A model generated the notes under the pieces. That model saw only the letters and a program-made list of their open reading frames with translations. It had not been told where the DNA came from and did not search any database. Position numbers and translations under genes: made by a program. Below, piece by piece: positions 34,825-45,704 of a DNA stretch of 64,000 bases. Source of the DNA: Paracoccaceae bacterium (GTDB lineage: Bacteria > Pseudomonadota > Alphaproteobacteria > Rhodobacterales > Rhodobacteraceae); assembly GCA_030697175.1 (NCBI GenBank), contig JAUYQR010000011.1:496001-560000 (forward strand). The letters are read 5' to 3'. Within the stretch, counting starts at the first letter, position 1; each line of letters begins with the position of its first letter.

Positions 34825-36119
34825 CCAACCTGACCCCGCGCGAGATCGTATCGGAGCTTGACCGTTTCATCATCGGCCAGAACGAGGCCAAGCGCGCCGT
34901 CGCGGTCGCGCTGAGAAATCGCTGGCGGCGCAAGCGGTTGGGCGACGATCTTCGGGATGAGGTCTATCCCAAGAACATCCTGATGATCGGGCCGACCGGA
35001 GTTGGCAAGACCGAGATCAGCCGCCGTCTGGCCAAGCTGGCGAAAGCGCCATTCCTGAAGATCGAGGCGACGAAGTTCACCGAGGTGGGCTATGTCGGGC
35101 GCGATGTTGACAGCATCATCCGCGATCTGGTGGACGTCGCGATTGGTGACACGCGGGCGCAGATGCGCGAGGATGTGAAGGCCAAAGCGCAGAAGATGGC
35201 CGAAGATCGGGTGATCGAGGCGTTGGCGGGCAAGGATGCCCGCGACCAGACGCGCGAGATGTTCCGCGCCAAGCTGAAGTCCGGTGTGCTGGACGATACG
35301 ATGATCGAAATCGACGTTACCGATGCTGCCCCCGCGTTTCCGATGATGATGGGCGGGCAGGGCATGGAACAGATGCAGGGGTTGCAGGACATTTTCGGCA
35401 AGGCATTCGGTGGAAGATCGACCCGCAAGCGGTTGTCTGTGGCCGATAGCTACGAAATCCTGATCGGGCAGGAAGCGGACAAGCTGCTGGATGACGAGGT
35501 GGTGAAGGCCGCCGCGCTGGAGGCGGTGCAGGAAAACGGCATCGTGTTTCTGGACGAGATCGACAAGATCTGCGCCCGTGCCGACGCGCGCGGAGCGGAC
35601 GTCAGCCGCGAGGGGGTGCAACGGGACTTGCTGCCGCTGATCGAAGGCACAACGGTTTCGACCAAGCATGGGCCGGTAAAGACCGACCATATCCTGTTCA
35701 TCGCCTCGGGCGCGTTCCATATTGCCAAGCCTTCGGACCTGTTGCCGGAATTGCAGGGGCGCCTGCCGATCCGGGTGGAACTGCGGCCACTGACCGAGGC
35801 GGATTTCGTGCGGATTCTGACCGAGACAGACAACGCGCTGACGCTGCAATACCGCGCGCTGATGGCAACCGAAGAGGTTGCGGTCACCTTCACACCGGAC
35901 GGGATCGCGGCGCTGGCGCGGATTGCGGCGGAGGTCAATCAATCGGTTGAAAACATCGGGGCGCGCAGGCTTTATACGGTGATGGAGCGGGTGTTCGAGG
36001 AGCTGTCGTTCACTGCGCCGGACCGTTCGGGGGAAGCTGTGACCGTGGATGGCGCCTTTGTCGAAAAGAATGTCGGCGCGCTGGCGCGGTCGGCTGACCT
36101 GTCGCGGTACGTGCTGTGA
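34821..36119 (+). CDS. hslU: ATP-dependent protease ATPase subunit HslU
   Basis: From [14 protein letters not shown] the product is 432 residues. It has Walker [17 protein letters not shown] with Lys63, the pore motif [17 protein letters not shown], Walker [12 protein letters not shown], sensor 1 [10 protein letters not shown], and the [12 protein letters not shown] sensor-2 region. It unfolds substrates for HslV. An extension to 34734 lies inside the upstream gene and is rejected. It is coupled by four-base overlaps to both the DUF2157 gene and the aldo/keto reductase gene. Confidence 0.96.
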   Translation: MTNLTPREIVSELDRFIIGQNEAKRAVAVALRNRWRRKRLGDDLRDEVYPKNILMIGPTGVGKTEISRRLAKLAKAPFLKIEATKFTEVGYVGRDVDSIIRDLVDVAIGDTRAQMREDVKAKAQKMAEDRVIEALAGKDARDQTREMFRAKLKSGVLDDTMIEIDVTDAAPAFPMMMGGQGMEQMQGLQDIFGKAFGGRSTRKRLSVADSYEILIGQEADKLLDDEVVKAAALEAVQENGIVFLDEIDKICARADARGADVSREGVQRDLLPLIEGTTVSTKHGPVKTDHILFIASGAFHIAKPSDLLPELQGRLPIRVELRPLTEADFVRILTETDNALTLQYRALMATEEVAVTFTPDGIAALARIAAEVNQSVENIGARRLYTVMERVFEELSFTAPDRSGEAVTVDGAFVEKNVGALARSADLSRYVL

Positions 36120-37129
36120 CAGTGATTGCGCCCCCTGCCCTGCGCTGGCCGGATGATTGGCCGCGGTTTGGCATGGGCGGCGCGGCACTGGGCAACATCT
36201 TTGCCGAATATTCCGAGGCCGAGGCGCAGGCGACCTTTGCGGCGGCATGGGATGCTGGGGTGCGCTACTTTGACACCGCGCCCTGGTACGGGCATGGGCT
36301 TTCGGAGCATCGGCTTGGCTCTGCGCTACGGAATTTCCCGCGAGATCAAGTGCTTGTCTCGACCAAAGTCGGGCGTATATACGAGCCTGCCCGACGCGGC
36401 GAGGATGCGCGGGTGCAGTGGAAGGGTGGGCTGAATTTCGCAGTGCGCTACGATTATTCGGCTGAGGGGTTCGCACAGTCGTTCACACAAAGCCAGTTGC
36501 GGCTGGGGCAGCCTTCGGTCGATGCGCTGATCATTCACGATCTGGATCAGGAGTATCAGGGCGCGGCGTTCGACGGGCATATGGCGGCGCTGACGGGATC
36601 TGGCCTGGCGTACCTGCACGGGCTGAAGGCCGGGGGCGAGATTTCCGCGGTCGGCATGGGGATGAACGCGCTGGCGGATTTTGCCGCAATAGCGCCGTGG
36701 ATCGATGTGGATTTCTTTTTGTTGGCAATGCCTTACACGCTGGCCGATCAAGCGGCGCTGCATGGGCCGATGGCCGAGTGCGTGCGGCGAGGGATCAAGA
36801 TCGTGCTGGGGGCGCCGTTCGCATCAGGCTTGCTGGCGGCACCTTCGGCGCCCGGCGTGATGTATGCGTATCAGCCCGCAACGCCTGAGATGGTGCGAAA
36901 GGCGCAGGCGATGGAGGCGGTTTGTCTGCGGCATGGAGTGCCGCTGGCGGCGGCGGCGTTGCAGTTTCCGTTGCTGCATCCGGCGGTCGTTTCGGTCATT
37001 CCCGGCGCGGTCAGCCCAAGCCAAGTGCGCGCCAATGCGGCAAACGTGGCGCTGACGATCCCACCGCAGCTTTGGGCGGACCTGAAGGCAGCGAACCTGA
37101 TCGACCCTGACGCCCCGACCGGTGCCTGA
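36116..37129 (+). CDS. Aldo/keto reductase family protein
   Basis: The 337-residue product starts at a GTG overlapping the hslU stop. It shows the AKR TIM barrel: [12 protein letters not shown], the catalytic segment [23 protein letters not shown] (Asp and Tyr), and strand-end Lys in VSTKVGR. It is closest in style to D-threo-aldose/L-fucose dehydrogenase or pyridoxal 4-dehydrogenase types, which act in the cytoplasm on sugars or aldehydes with NAD(P). The substrate cannot be told. Placement between hslU and mutS gives no clue. Confidence 0.85.
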   Translation: MTVIAPPALRWPDDWPRFGMGGAALGNIFAEYSEAEAQATFAAAWDAGVRYFDTAPWYGHGLSEHRLGSALRNFPRDQVLVSTKVGRIYEPARRGEDARVQWKGGLNFAVRYDYSAEGFAQSFTQSQLRLGQPSVDALIIHDLDQEYQGAAFDGHMAALTGSGLAYLHGLKAGGEISAVGMGMNALADFAAIAPWIDVDFFLLAMPYTLADQAALHGPMAECVRRGIKIVLGAPFASGLLAAPSAPGVMYAYQPATPEMVRKAQAMEAVCLRHGVPLAAAALQFPLLHPAVVSVIPGAVSPSQVRANAANVALTIPPQLWADLKAANLIDPDAPTGA

Positions 37130-39754
37130 GTGAGCGACGATACCACCACGCCGATGATGGCGCAGTATCTGGACATCAAGGCGCAGAATCCGGGTGCGTT
37201 ACTGTTTTACCGCATGGGTGATTTTTACGAGATGTTCTTCGACGATGCTGTCGCCGCCTCGGCCGCGCTGGACATTGCGCTGACAAAGCGGGGGTTTCAT
37301 CAGGGCGAACCGATCGCGATGTGCGGTGTGCCGGTTCATGCCGCCGAGGGGTATCTGCTGACGCTGATCCGCAAGGGGTTTCGGGTGGCGATTGCCGAAC
37401 AACTGGAAGATCCCGCGGAGGCGAAGAAGCGCGGCTACAAGGCGGTGGTGCGGCGCGATGTGGTCCGGCTGGTCACGCCGGGGACGCTGACCGAGGATTC
37501 GCTGCTGGAGGCGCGGCGGCATAACTTTCTGTGCGCCTTTGCCGAGGTGCGAGATCAGGCGGCGCTGGCATGGGCGGATATCTCGACCGGCGAGTTTCGC
37601 GTGATGCCGTCGAGCTTGGCCCGCCTTGGCCCCGACCTTGCCCGCCTTGCCCCGCGTGAGGTGTTGGTGAGCGAGACGCGGGAACGTGAAATAGTCTCTA
37701 ACATTGCAGAAATTGGCGCTTCAGTGACGCCGCTGTCACGCGCCAGCTTTGATTCAGCGGGCGCCGAGAAGCGGCTGTGCGAGATGTTTGGTGTAGGGTC
37801 GCTGGACGCCTTTGGCAGCTTTGACCGAGCCGAGGTTTCGGCGATGGGCGCGCTGGTCGACTATCTGCACCTGACGCAGCGGGGGCGTTTGCCGCTGATG
37901 CGGCCGCCGGTAAAGGAACTGCAGGGCGGCACCCTGCAGATCGACGCGGCGACGCGGCGGAACCTGGAGATCACCTCGGCCCTGTCCGGTGGGCGCGAGG
38001 GATCCCTGCTTGCGGCGATTGACCGGACAGTGACAGCCGGGGGCGCACGGCTCTTGGAGCGGCGGGTTTCGGCGCCATCGCTGGACCTTGGGCTGATTCA
38101 CCAGCGCCTGGAGGCTGTGCGGGGGCTGTGCGAGAACACACGGTTGCGCGAAGCGTTGCGCGAAGCGTTGCGCCGGGTTCCGGATATCGACCGCGCGCTG
38201 TCACGCATTGCGCTGGATCGGGGCGGACCTCGCGATCTGGGGGCGATCCGGGCGGGGCTGGAGCAGGCTGAGCGGATAGCCGGGCATCTGGAGGGCGGCC
38301 CGGCCTTGCTGGTGGAAGCTGCAGCAGCGCTGCGGGGCCATGAGCGGCTGGTTGCGCATCTGGACCGAGCGCTGGTGGCTGAACTGCCGCTTTTGGCGCG
38401 CGATGGCGGGTTCATCGCAACGGGATATGACGCGGAGCTGGATGAGACACGGTCCTTGCGCGACGAGGGGCGCGGCGTGATCGGGCGCATGCAGTCGGAA
38501 TATGTTGCTCTGACCGGCGTGTCAGGGCTGAAAATCAAGCACAACAACGTGCTGGGCTACTTCATCGAAGTCACCACGACGCATGAAGACCGAATGCGCG
38601 CGATGCCGGAAACATTCATCCATCGGCAGACGACAGCCGGTCAGGTGCGCTTTACCACCGTGCCGCTGAACGAGATCGAGACGCGCATCCTGAACGCAGG
38701 TAATCACGCGTTGGAGATTGAAAAGCGTCACCATGACGGCCTGAAGCGGGAAATTTTAGCGGCGGCTGGGCCGATTGGCCTTGCTGCAAGAGCGCTGGCG
38801 GAGATTGATCTGACGGCGGGCCTGGCCGACATGGCAGCGGCGGAAAGCTGGGTGGAGCCGGTCGTCGACGACAGCCGAGCCTTCTTGGTTACCGGCGGGC
38901 GGCATCCGGTGGTGGAGCGGGCGCTGAGGCGGCAGGGCGCCGGCCCGTTCGTGGCGAACGATTGCGCGCTGACCGAGGCGGGGACGCCGGCGATCTGGCT
39001 TTTGACCGGGCCGAACATGGCGGGCAAATCCACCTTCCTTCGGCAGAATGCGCTGATTGCACTTCTGGCGCAGGCGGGAAGCTATGTCCCGGCCGCTTCA
39101 GCGCGGATCGGGCTGGTCAGCCAGTTGTTCAGCCGGGTGGGTGCTTCGGATGATCTGGCGCGGGGCCGGTCAACCTTCATGGTCGAAATGGTGGAGACGG
39201 CGGCGATCCTGAACCAGGCGGACGACCGGGCGCTGGTCATTCTGGACGAGATCGGGCGGGGCACAGCAACCTATGACGGACTGTCGATTGCATGGGCGAC
39301 GCTGGAGCATCTGCACGAGGTGAACCGCTGCCGCGCGCTGTTCGCCACGCATTACCACGAAATGACCGCCCTGGCGGGCAAGCTGGCCGGGGTGGAAAAC
39401 GCCACCGTCAGTGTGAAGGAATGGGAAGGCGACGTGATCTTCCTGCACGAGGTCAAGAAGGGCGCGGCGGACCGGTCTTATGGCGTGCAGGTGGCTCGGC
39501 TGGCGGGCCTGCCCGCGAGCGTGGTGGAGCGCGCGAAGGTGGTGCTGGAAGCGCTGGAAAAAGGCGAACGGGAGGGCGGCAAGCAGGCCGCGCTGATCGA
39601 CGACCTGCCGCTGTTTCGTGCAGCACCAATGGGAGCGACACGGCCAGCCCCGAAGGAATCGGCCATAGAGGCGCGTTTGCGCGACATTCACCCTGACGAG
39701 CTTACGCCCATCGAAGCGCTGCGGCTTGTCTATGAAATCAAGCAGTTGATGTAG
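37130..39754 (+). CDS. mutS: DNA mismatch repair protein MutS
   Basis: The 874-residue product starts at a GTG right after the aldo/keto reductase stop. The N-terminal mismatch-binding motif is [11 protein letters not shown]. The C-terminal ABC-type ATPase has Walker [15 protein letters not shown], the signature region and Walker [18 protein letters not shown], and [11 protein letters not shown]. The C-terminal tail is conserved ([15 protein letters not shown]). It recognises mismatches with MutL in the cytoplasm. Its TAG stop directly abuts the stop of grpE on the other strand. Confidence 0.97.
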   Translation: MSDDTTTPMMAQYLDIKAQNPGALLFYRMGDFYEMFFDDAVAASAALDIALTKRGFHQGEPIAMCGVPVHAAEGYLLTLIRKGFRVAIAEQLEDPAEAKKRGYKAVVRRDVVRLVTPGTLTEDSLLEARRHNFLCAFAEVRDQAALAWADISTGEFRVMPSSLARLGPDLARLAPREVLVSETREREIVSNIAEIGASVTPLSRASFDSAGAEKRLCEMFGVGSLDAFGSFDRAEVSAMGALVDYLHLTQRGRLPLMRPPVKELQGGTLQIDAATRRNLEITSALSGGREGSLLAAIDRTVTAGGARLLERRVSAPSLDLGLIHQRLEAVRGLCENTRLREALREALRRVPDIDRALSRIALDRGGPRDLGAIRAGLEQAERIAGHLEGGPALLVEAAAALRGHERLVAHLDRALVAELPLLARDGGFIATGYDAELDETRSLRDEGRGVIGRMQSEYVALTGVSGLKIKHNNVLGYFIEVTTTHEDRMRAMPETFIHRQTTAGQVRFTTVPLNEIETRILNAGNHALEIEKRHHDGLKREILAAAGPIGLAARALAEIDLTAGLADMAAAESWVEPVVDDSRAFLVTGGRHPVVERALRRQGAGPFVANDCALTEAGTPAIWLLTGPNMAGKSTFLRQNALIALLAQAGSYVPAASARIGLVSQLFSRVGASDDLARGRSTFMVEMVETAAILNQADDRALVILDEIGRGTATYDGLSIAWATLEHLHEVNRCRALFATHYHEMTALAGKLAGVENATVSVKEWEGDVIFLHEVKKGAADRSYGVQVARLAGLPASVVERAKVVLEALEKGEREGGKQAALIDDLPLFRAAPMGATRPAPKESAIEARLRDIHPDELTPIEALRLVYEIKQLM

Positions 39755-40285
39755 TTACTGCGTGTTGGAAGACACGCCTACCTGTGCTGGGCGCAAGAGG
39801 CGGTCGTGCAGCAGGAAGCCTTCGGTCATCACCTGGATGATCTGGCCGGCCTTGGTGCCAGCAACCGGCGCTTCGAACATCGCCTGGTGCATCTGGGGAT
39901 CGAAGGTTTCACCAATCTCGGGCGCGATCGGGGTCATGCCGTGGCGGGTCATCACGGTGATGAGCTCGCGCAGGGTCAGCTCGACGCCTTCGATCAGGGC
40001 CGAGGCGGCGGCGCGCTGGTCGTCGCTGACGGCGTTCAGGGCACGCTTGAGGTTGTCGAACACGGGCAGAAGGTCACGGGCAAGACGCGTGCTGCCATAT
40101 TGTTCGGCTTCGCGGCGATCACGGTCGGCACGCTTGCGCGAGTTTTCCGCATCGGCCAGCGCACGCATGAACTTGTCGCGCAGATCGTCACGCTCGGCTT
40201 TCAGCGCCTCGATCTCGTCGTTTGCCGCGGTCATATCCGCCTGATCCAGCTCCATCTCTTGCGGAGCGGTTTCTTCCTGCGCCAT
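39755..40285 (-). CDS. grpE: Nucleotide exchange factor GrpE
   Basis: The 176-residue product has an acidic N-terminal stretch, a long coiled coil (DEIEALKAERDDLRDKFMRALADAENSRKRADRD), the LLPVFDNLKRALNA motif, and the C-terminal beta domain GETFDPQMHQAMFEAP. It drives ADP release from DnaK. It follows hrcA by 21 bases on the same strand, giving an hrcA-grpE operon, and its stop abuts mutS. Confidence 0.95.
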   Translation of the reverse strand: MAQEETAPQEMELDQADMTAANDEIEALKAERDDLRDKFMRALADAENSRKRADRDRREAEQYGSTRLARDLLPVFDNLKRALNAVSDDQRAAASALIEGVELTLRELITVMTRHGMTPIAPEIGETFDPQMHQAMFEAPVAGTKAGQIIQVMTEGFLLHDRLLRPAQVGVSSNTQ

Positions 40286-40306
40286 CTTAACGTCCTCGTC
40301 TTCGTT

Positions 40307-41377
40307 TCAGCCCTTGCCCCGATCCGAGACAAGGCGGCCCACCAGTTGGGCGGTGTAATCCACAATCGGAACGATCCGGCCATAGTTCAGCCGGGTCGGG
40401 CCGATGACGCCCACCGCGCCGATGATTTTCCGATCAGCGTTCATATAGGGAGAAACCACCAGACTTGAACCGGAAAGTGAGAAAAGCTTGTTTTCGGAGC
40501 CGATAAAAATGCGCACGCCCTCGCCCGTCTCGGCCAGACCGAGGAATTCGGCGATGTCGCGCTTGCGTTCAAGATCGTCAAAAAGGCTGCGAATCCGGTC
40601 AATCTCGGACGCGTCGGAGACACCTTCGATCAGGTTGGAGCGGCCCCGCACCAGCAGGCGTTCGGAACTTTCGCCGGCATTCTCCCACAGCGCGATGCCG
40701 CTTTCGACAAGATCGCGGGCCAGAACGTCGATTTCCTGACGCCGCTGGGCGATTTCCTTGGCGATGGAGCGGCGAAGGTCGGTGAGGGTGCGGCCTTCGG
40801 CAAGCGCGTTCAGGAAATTGGCGGCCTCGCGCATCGACGAGGGCGTCTGGCCGGGAGGTGGGGTGAAGATGCGATTTTCGACCTGCCCGTCGGCAAAGAC
40901 CAGCACAACCAGCGCGCGGTCGGGTGCCAGGCTGACAAACTCGATATGCCGGATCGGCGCCTCACGCTTGGGCGCAAGCACCAGGCTCGCGCCACGAGTG
41001 ATGCCGGAAAGCGCCGCGCCGACTTGATCGAGAAGGGTGGAGACGTCGGGATCGTTGCCGCCCATAGTGGCGTCGATCTTTTCCTGATCTTCGGGAGCAA
41101 CCGATCCGATTTCCAGAAGGCTGTCGACGAACATCCGCAAACCAAGCTGCGTTGGCACCCGGCCAGCCGAGATGTGCGGGCTGTCGAGGAGGCCGAGGTA
41201 TTCCAGATCCTGCATCACGTTGCGCACGGTGGCGGCTGAAACCTTTTCCGTCAGGGTGCGCGTCAGGGTGCGAGAGCCGACAGGGTCGCCGGAACTGAGA
41301 TATTGCTCCACCACGAGGCGAAACACCTCGCGCGTGCGGTCGTTCATGTCTGACAGGATCGTGCTTGCTTCGGTCAT
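40307..41377 (-). CDS. hrcA: Heat-inducible transcription repressor HrcA
   Basis: Starting at [19 protein letters not shown] the protein is 356 residues, the usual size. It has the winged-helix part ([36 protein letters not shown]) and C-terminal HrcA domain ([22 protein letters not shown]). Longer in-frame starts run into the divergent rph gene. HrcA normally binds CIRCE operators before groESL or itself. I see no CIRCE inverted repeat in the 73 bases between hrcA and rph, so this operon is probably not self-repressed through CIRCE. Confidence 0.92.
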   Translation of the reverse strand: MTEASTILSDMNDRTREVFRLVVEQYLSSGDPVGSRTLTRTLTEKVSAATVRNVMQDLEYLGLLDSPHISAGRVPTQLGLRMFVDSLLEIGSVAPEDQEKIDATMGGNDPDVSTLLDQVGAALSGITRGASLVLAPKREAPIRHIEFVSLAPDRALVVLVFADGQVENRIFTPPPGQTPSSMREAANFLNALAEGRTLTDLRRSIAKEIAQRRQEIDVLARDLVESGIALWENAGESSERLLVRGRSNLIEGVSDASEIDRIRSLFDDLERKRDIAEFLGLAETGEGVRIFIGSENKLFSLSGSSLVVSPYMNADRKIIGAVGVIGPTRLNYGRIVPIVDYTAQLVGRLVSDRGKG

Positions 41378-41450
41378 CTCTGGTGCGATCGGGGTTGCAT
41401 CAATGGTCCTTGCTTGCGTATGTGTCCGCGTCTCATGGAAAGGTTGGCTC

Positions 41451-42167
41451 ATGCGCCCTTCAGGCAGGAAATTAAGTGAACTGCGGCCGGTTTCAATCGA
41501 AACCGGCGTGATGAAGCACGCGGAAGGGTCTTGCCTGATCAAGATGGGCGAAACCCATGTGCTGTGTTCGGCCACGATCGAGGACAAGCCGCCGCCGTTT
41601 CTGAAGAACACCGGGCAGGGCTGGGTGACCGCGGAATATGGAATGTTGCCGCGCGCCACCAACAGCCGCACGCGGCGCGAGGCGGCTGCGGGAAAGCAAT
41701 CTGGCAGAACTCAGGAAATTCAAAGGCTTATCGGGCGTTGCCTGCGGGCCGGAGTTGACCGGAACGCGCTGGGCGAGCGGCAGATCGTCATCGACTGCGA
41801 TGTGCTGCAGGCGGATGGCGGCACGCGCTGTGCGTCGATCACTGGCGGATGGGTGGCTTTGCGGCTTGCGGTGCGCAAGCTGATGGCATCCGGCGTGGTG
41901 GTCAGCGACCCGATGCTGGACCATATCGCAGCGGTGTCTTGTGGCATTTATGCCGGGCAGCCGGTGCTTGATCTGGACTACGCCGAGGATTCGACCGCCG
42001 GAACCGATGGCAACTTTGTGCTGACCGGTTCCGGGCGTCTGGTGGAGGTGCAGATGTCGGCCGAGGGTGCCTCGTTCTCGCGGCAGGAAATGTCAGAGCT
42101 GCTGGACCTGGCGCAGGCCGGGACCGATGCGCTGGCGGCTGCGCAGAAAGCCGCGCTTGGTCTTTGA
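41451..42167 (+). CDS. rph: Ribonuclease PH
   Basis: The 238-residue product, from [19 protein letters not shown], contains [65 protein letters not shown] and the acidic [17 protein letters not shown]. It trims tRNA 3' ends phosphorolytically. It is divergent from hrcA, with its stop overlapping rdgB. Neighbour order hrcA/rph/rdgB/hemW is typical for this class. Confidence 0.96.
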   Translation: MRPSGRKLSELRPVSIETGVMKHAEGSCLIKMGETHVLCSATIEDKPPPFLKNTGQGWVTAEYGMLPRATNSRTRREAAAGKQSGRTQEIQRLIGRCLRAGVDRNALGERQIVIDCDVLQADGGTRCASITGGWVALRLAVRKLMASGVVVSDPMLDHIAAVSCGIYAGQPVLDLDYAEDSTAGTDGNFVLTGSGRLVEVQMSAEGASFSRQEMSELLDLAQAGTDALAAAQKAALGL

Positions 42168-42775
42168 TGCGCCTCGGGCCGGGTGACAGGCTGGTTCTGG
42201 CCACACACAACAAGGGCAAGCTGGAGGAGATCTCGCGGCTGCTGGAGCCTTATGGGGTGAGCGTGGTCAGCGCTGGCGATCTGGGCCTGCCTGAGCCGGA
42301 GGAAACCGAAGCCACCTTTGTCGGTAACGCCCGGATCAAGGCACATGCGGCGGCGACGGCTTCCGGCCTGCCGGCGCTGGCGGATGATTCAGGGCTGTGC
42401 GTGGAGGCCCTGGGCGGGGCGCCGGGGGTATATACTGCGGACTGGGCCACCACGGAGACTGGTCGTGACTTTGACCACGGCATGCGGCGGGTGTGGGATG
42501 CATTGCAGGCGGCCAAGGTGGCTGAGCCTTGGCGGGCTGCGTTTCATTGCACACTGGTTCTGGCCTGGCCCGATGGATCGGACCGGGTGTTCGAGGGGAT
42601 CATGCAAGGGCGGCTGATCTGGCCGCCGCGCGGGGACCAAGGGCACGGGTTTGACCCGATGTTCGTGCCGGTTGGGCAGGAGATAACCTGCGGCGAGATG
42701 GACCGGTGGGAGAAGAACGAACTCAGCCACCGGGCCGACGCGTTTCGCAAGCTGGTCACGGAGTGTTTTGCGTGA
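42167..42775 (+). CDS. rdgB: dITP/XTP pyrophosphatase (HAM1/RdgB)
   Basis: The 202-residue protein has the Ham1 motifs LVLATHNKGKLEEISRLL, ATFVGNARIKAHAAA and SGLPALADDSGLCVEALGG, the GHGFDPMFVP loop, and the C-terminal ELSHRADAFRKL. It removes non-canonical purine triphosphates. ATG at 42167 shares a base with the rph stop; a TTG one codon earlier is an alternative. Its TGA overlaps the GTG of hemW. Confidence 0.95.
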   Translation: MRLGPGDRLVLATHNKGKLEEISRLLEPYGVSVVSAGDLGLPEPEETEATFVGNARIKAHAAATASGLPALADDSGLCVEALGGAPGVYTADWATTETGRDFDHGMRRVWDALQAAKVAEPWRAAFHCTLVLAWPDGSDRVFEGIMQGRLIWPPRGDQGHGFDPMFVPVGQEITCGEMDRWEKNELSHRADAFRKLVTECFA

Positions 42776-43965
42776 CGCCGGACAGCACCGGCGGCAAGGA
42801 TTGGCGCAGCGCGGGCTTCGGGCTGTACCTGCATTGGCCATTCTGCCAGTCGAAATGTCCGTATTGCGATTTCAACAGCCACGTCGCCACCAGCATCGAC
42901 CAGGGCGACTGGCAGACCGCCTACCTGCGCGAAATCGACCGGATCGCTGCGGAAACCAAGGGGCGGGTGCTGAACACCGTGTTCTTCGGCGGGGGGACGC
43001 CATCGCTGATGCAGCCATCGCTGGTGGCCGCGATCCTGGAGCGGATCGGGCAATCGTGGTCACCGGCGAATGATCTGGAAGTGACGCTGGAGGCAAATCC
43101 GGGCTCGGTCGAGATCGACCGATTCGAGGGGTATGCGGCGGCGGGGGTTAACCGGGTTTCCCTGGGAATTCAGGCGCTTGACGACAAATCTTTGCGCAGG
43201 CTGGGGCGGCTTCATTCCAGCGACGAGGCGCGGCGGGCGATTGGCATTGCGCAGGATGTGTTCGACCGGGTCAGCATCGACCTGATCTATGCCAGGCAAG
43301 ATCAGAGCCTTGGCGATTGGGAGCGGGAGCTTTCCACGGCGCTTGGTCTGGGAACCGACCACATCTCGCTTTACCAACTGACAATCGAGGATGGCACCGT
43401 GTTCCAGCGGATGCACGCCCGGAAGCTGCTTGGCGGGCTGCCCGATGAGGACCTTTCCGCGGATATGTTCGAGCTGACGCAAGGGATGTGCGACGCGGCC
43501 GGGCTTCCGGGATACGAGGTGTCGAACCATGCCAGACCGGGAGCGGAGTCGCGGCACAACCTGATCTACTGGCGTATGGGCGATTATGCCGGTATCGGGC
43601 CGGGCGCGCACGGGCGCCTGACATTGGGCGGCGCGCGGCTGGCAACCGAAGCGCCGCGCAGCCCTGGCAGGTGGCTGGAGGATGTAATGGGCGGGCGGGC
43701 GGGCGAGATGCCTCGGGCGCGACTGTCGGACACCGAGCAGGCGGTGGAATACCTGATGATGGCAATGCGCCTGACGGAGGGTGCGTCGCTGGCGTGGTAT
43801 CGGTCGCTGGCGGGCGAAGATTTACCCGCAGCGGCGGTTGCCGAGCTGGCCGATCTTGGCCTGATCGAGGCTACGGACGAAAGCATGCGGGCTACGGCCC
43901 AGGGCCGCATGATGTTGAACGGGGTGCTTCGTGCGCTGTTGGCGGGGCGTCAATCCGCGCGCTAA
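42772..43965 (+). CDS. hemW: Radical SAM protein HemW (HemN-like)
   Basis: From a GTG overlapping the rdgB stop (VTPDSTGGKDW) the product is 397 residues. The radical-SAM cluster motif is FCQSKCPYCDF. VFFGGGTPSLM, EANPGSVE and GVNRVSLGIQALDDKSLRRLGR follow. Proteins of this length next to rdgB are HemW, a haem chaperone once annotated as oxygen-independent coproporphyrinogen III oxidase. Its end overlaps parB by four bases, convergent. Confidence 0.9.
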   Translation: MTPDSTGGKDWRSAGFGLYLHWPFCQSKCPYCDFNSHVATSIDQGDWQTAYLREIDRIAAETKGRVLNTVFFGGGTPSLMQPSLVAAILERIGQSWSPANDLEVTLEANPGSVEIDRFEGYAAAGVNRVSLGIQALDDKSLRRLGRLHSSDEARRAIGIAQDVFDRVSIDLIYARQDQSLGDWERELSTALGLGTDHISLYQLTIEDGTVFQRMHARKLLGGLPDEDLSADMFELTQGMCDAAGLPGYEVSNHARPGAESRHNLIYWRMGDYAGIGPGAHGRLTLGGARLATEAPRSPGRWLEDVMGGRAGEMPRARLSDTEQAVEYLMMAMRLTEGASLAWYRSLAGEDLPAAAVAELADLGLIEATDESMRATAQGRMMLNGVLRALLAGRQSAR

Positions 43966-44882
43966 TAGTCGCTCATGTCCGCATCCCTTGGTATCAGGGA
44001 CAGGACACGGCACAACATATCGAGATCATCCAGAGAATTGTAGCGAATGGTGAGGTGGCCTTTGTCACCACCGGCTTCGTGTATGATCTGAACGGGCATC
44101 CTGAGATTGGCCGAAAGGTCGGCCTCAATAGCCAGGGTGTCGGCGTCTTTCTGGATCTGCCGACCGCGAGGCCCCTGCCCGCCCTTCGCCCGTGGAACCG
44201 CAGTCGATCGCACCAGAGCTTCGGTTTCACGTACCGACAGGCCCTTGCCGACAACGCGCTTTGCCAGGTCAAGCGGATCTGGGCAGCCGATCAGCGCGCG
44301 GGCGTGGCCTGCCGTGAGCGTGCCGGCGCGGACCATCGACTGCACCTCATCGGGCAGATGGAGAAGGCGGAGGAGGTTGGCCACATGGCTGCGGCTGCGG
44401 CTGAGAGCTTCGGCCAGTTTTTCCTGCGTATGGCCAAACCGCGTCATCAACTGGCGAAACCCGAGCGCCTCTTCGATTGCGTTGAGATCTTCCCGCTGGA
44501 TATTCTCGATGATTGCGATTTCCAGCACTTCACCGTCGGTCAGATCGCGGACGATGACGGGAACCTCGTGGAGTTGCGCAAGCTGGGCGGCCCGCCAACG
44601 CCGCTCGCCGGCTACGATTTCGTATTTTCCAGGCTCGCCTTTCGCGCGCACGATAAGCGGCTGGATGACGCCCTTTTGGCGGATTGAATCTGCAAGGCTT
44701 TGAAGCTCTTGCTGACCAAAGTCTATGCGCGGCTGCTGGGGGTTGGGTTCCAGATTTTCGACCGGTACGCGATGTTCGGCACGGCGGTCGCCGGCGACAG
44801 TATCCGCGCTGGACAGGTTGACATCCGCCATCAGAGCAGAGAGGCCGCGTCCGAGGCCGCGTCGTTCATCTTTTCGTGTCAC
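43962..44882 (-). CDS. parB: Chromosome-partitioning protein ParB
   Basis: The 306-residue product starts at a GTG (MTRKDERRGLGRGLSAL). It has the CTP-binding ParB/Srx fold with VPVENLEPNPQQPR, the GERRWRAAQ box, the helix-turn-helix (TRFGHTQEKLAEALSRSRSHVANLLRL by region) and a C-terminal dimerisation segment. It loads at parS sites, two of which lie nearby at 46270 and 48166, and spreads as a CTP-dependent clamp. It follows parA by 15 bases. Confidence 0.96.
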   Translation of the reverse strand: MTRKDERRGLGRGLSALMADVNLSSADTVAGDRRAEHRVPVENLEPNPQQPRIDFGQQELQSLADSIRQKGVIQPLIVRAKGEPGKYEIVAGERRWRAAQLAQLHEVPVIVRDLTDGEVLEIAIIENIQREDLNAIEEALGFRQLMTRFGHTQEKLAEALSRSRSHVANLLRLLHLPDEVQSMVRAGTLTAGHARALIGCPDPLDLAKRVVGKGLSVRETEALVRSTAVPRAKGGQGPRGRQIQKDADTLAIEADLSANLRMPVQIIHEAGGDKGHLTIRYNSLDDLDMLCRVLSLIPRDADMSDY

Positions 44883-44897
44883 GGGACCAAACCTTTG

Positions 44898-45704
44898 TTA
44901 CCGAACGGTTTTTCTTTTACTCGCCAGCTCTTTTGCAAGCGCGCGATACGCGACCGCACCCTTGGAGGCCGGATCATAGGACAGGACAGGCAGGGCGTGA
45001 GACGGTGCCTCGCTGACACGCACGTTGCGCGGAATGGTCGTCTTCATCACCACGTCCCCCATGGTCGCCCTGGCGTCCGCCTCTACCTGGGACGTCAGCT
45101 TGTTTCGCATGTCATGCATGGTGAGAACAATGCCCTCAATGCGAAGCGCCGGGTTGGCGGATCGACGAACGTCACGAATGGTCAGCATGAGTTGCGACAA
45201 TCCCTCCAAGGCGAAGAACTCGCATTGCAGGGGAACGAGGACAGAATCTGCTGCGACCATTGCGTTGATCGTCAGGAGGCTAAGGGACGGCGGGCAGTCG
45301 ATCAGAAGATAGTCAAACGCGTATGAGTCCAGTTCGGGTTGGCGAAGCGCGTCGTGTAGCAGAAAGCTGCGCTTTTCATGGGAGACGATCTCAAGATCGG
45401 CTGAAGAAAGATCGGCGTTGGCTGGAATGATCCAGACCGAGTCAACGGAGGTCATTTGCACAACATCTTGTGGGCTTACACCATCAACGATCAAGTCATA
45501 GCTGGTAAGTTTCCGGTTCTGCGGAGAAATGCCGAGTCCGGTGGATGCGTTGCCCTGTGGGTCGATGTCGACCAAGAGCACGCGAAAGCCAAGCTCAGCC
45601 AGCCCAGCGGCGAGGTTGATTGCCGTGGTTGTCTTGCCAACGCCACCCTTCTGGTTCGCCAGCGCGATGATGTGAGGGCGAGGTCCGTCAATGATGGGGG
45701 ACAC
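44898..45704 (-). CDS. parA: Chromosome-partitioning ATPase ParA
   Basis: The 268-residue product has a deviant Walker A (IALANQKGGVGKTTTAINLA), the VLLVDIDPQGNASTGLG motif, and YDYLLIDCPPSL-type Walker B (FDYLLIDCPPSLSLLTINAM). It starts at a GTG inside the end of rsmG, overlapping by 17 bases. It is the ATPase that positions ParB-parS complexes. A short N-terminal extension before the P-loop is normal for chromosomal ParA. Confidence 0.96.
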   Translation of the reverse strand: MSPIIDGPRPHIIALANQKGGVGKTTTAINLAAGLAELGFRVLLVDIDPQGNASTGLGISPQNRKLTSYDLIVDGVSPQDVVQMTSVDSVWIIPANADLSSADLEIVSHEKRSFLLHDALRQPELDSYAFDYLLIDCPPSLSLLTINAMVAADSVLVPLQCEFFALEGLSQLMLTIRDVRRSANPALRIEGIVLTMHDMRNKLTSQVEADARATMGDVVMKTTIPRNVRVSEAPSHALPVLSYDPASKGAVAYRALAKELASKRKTVR

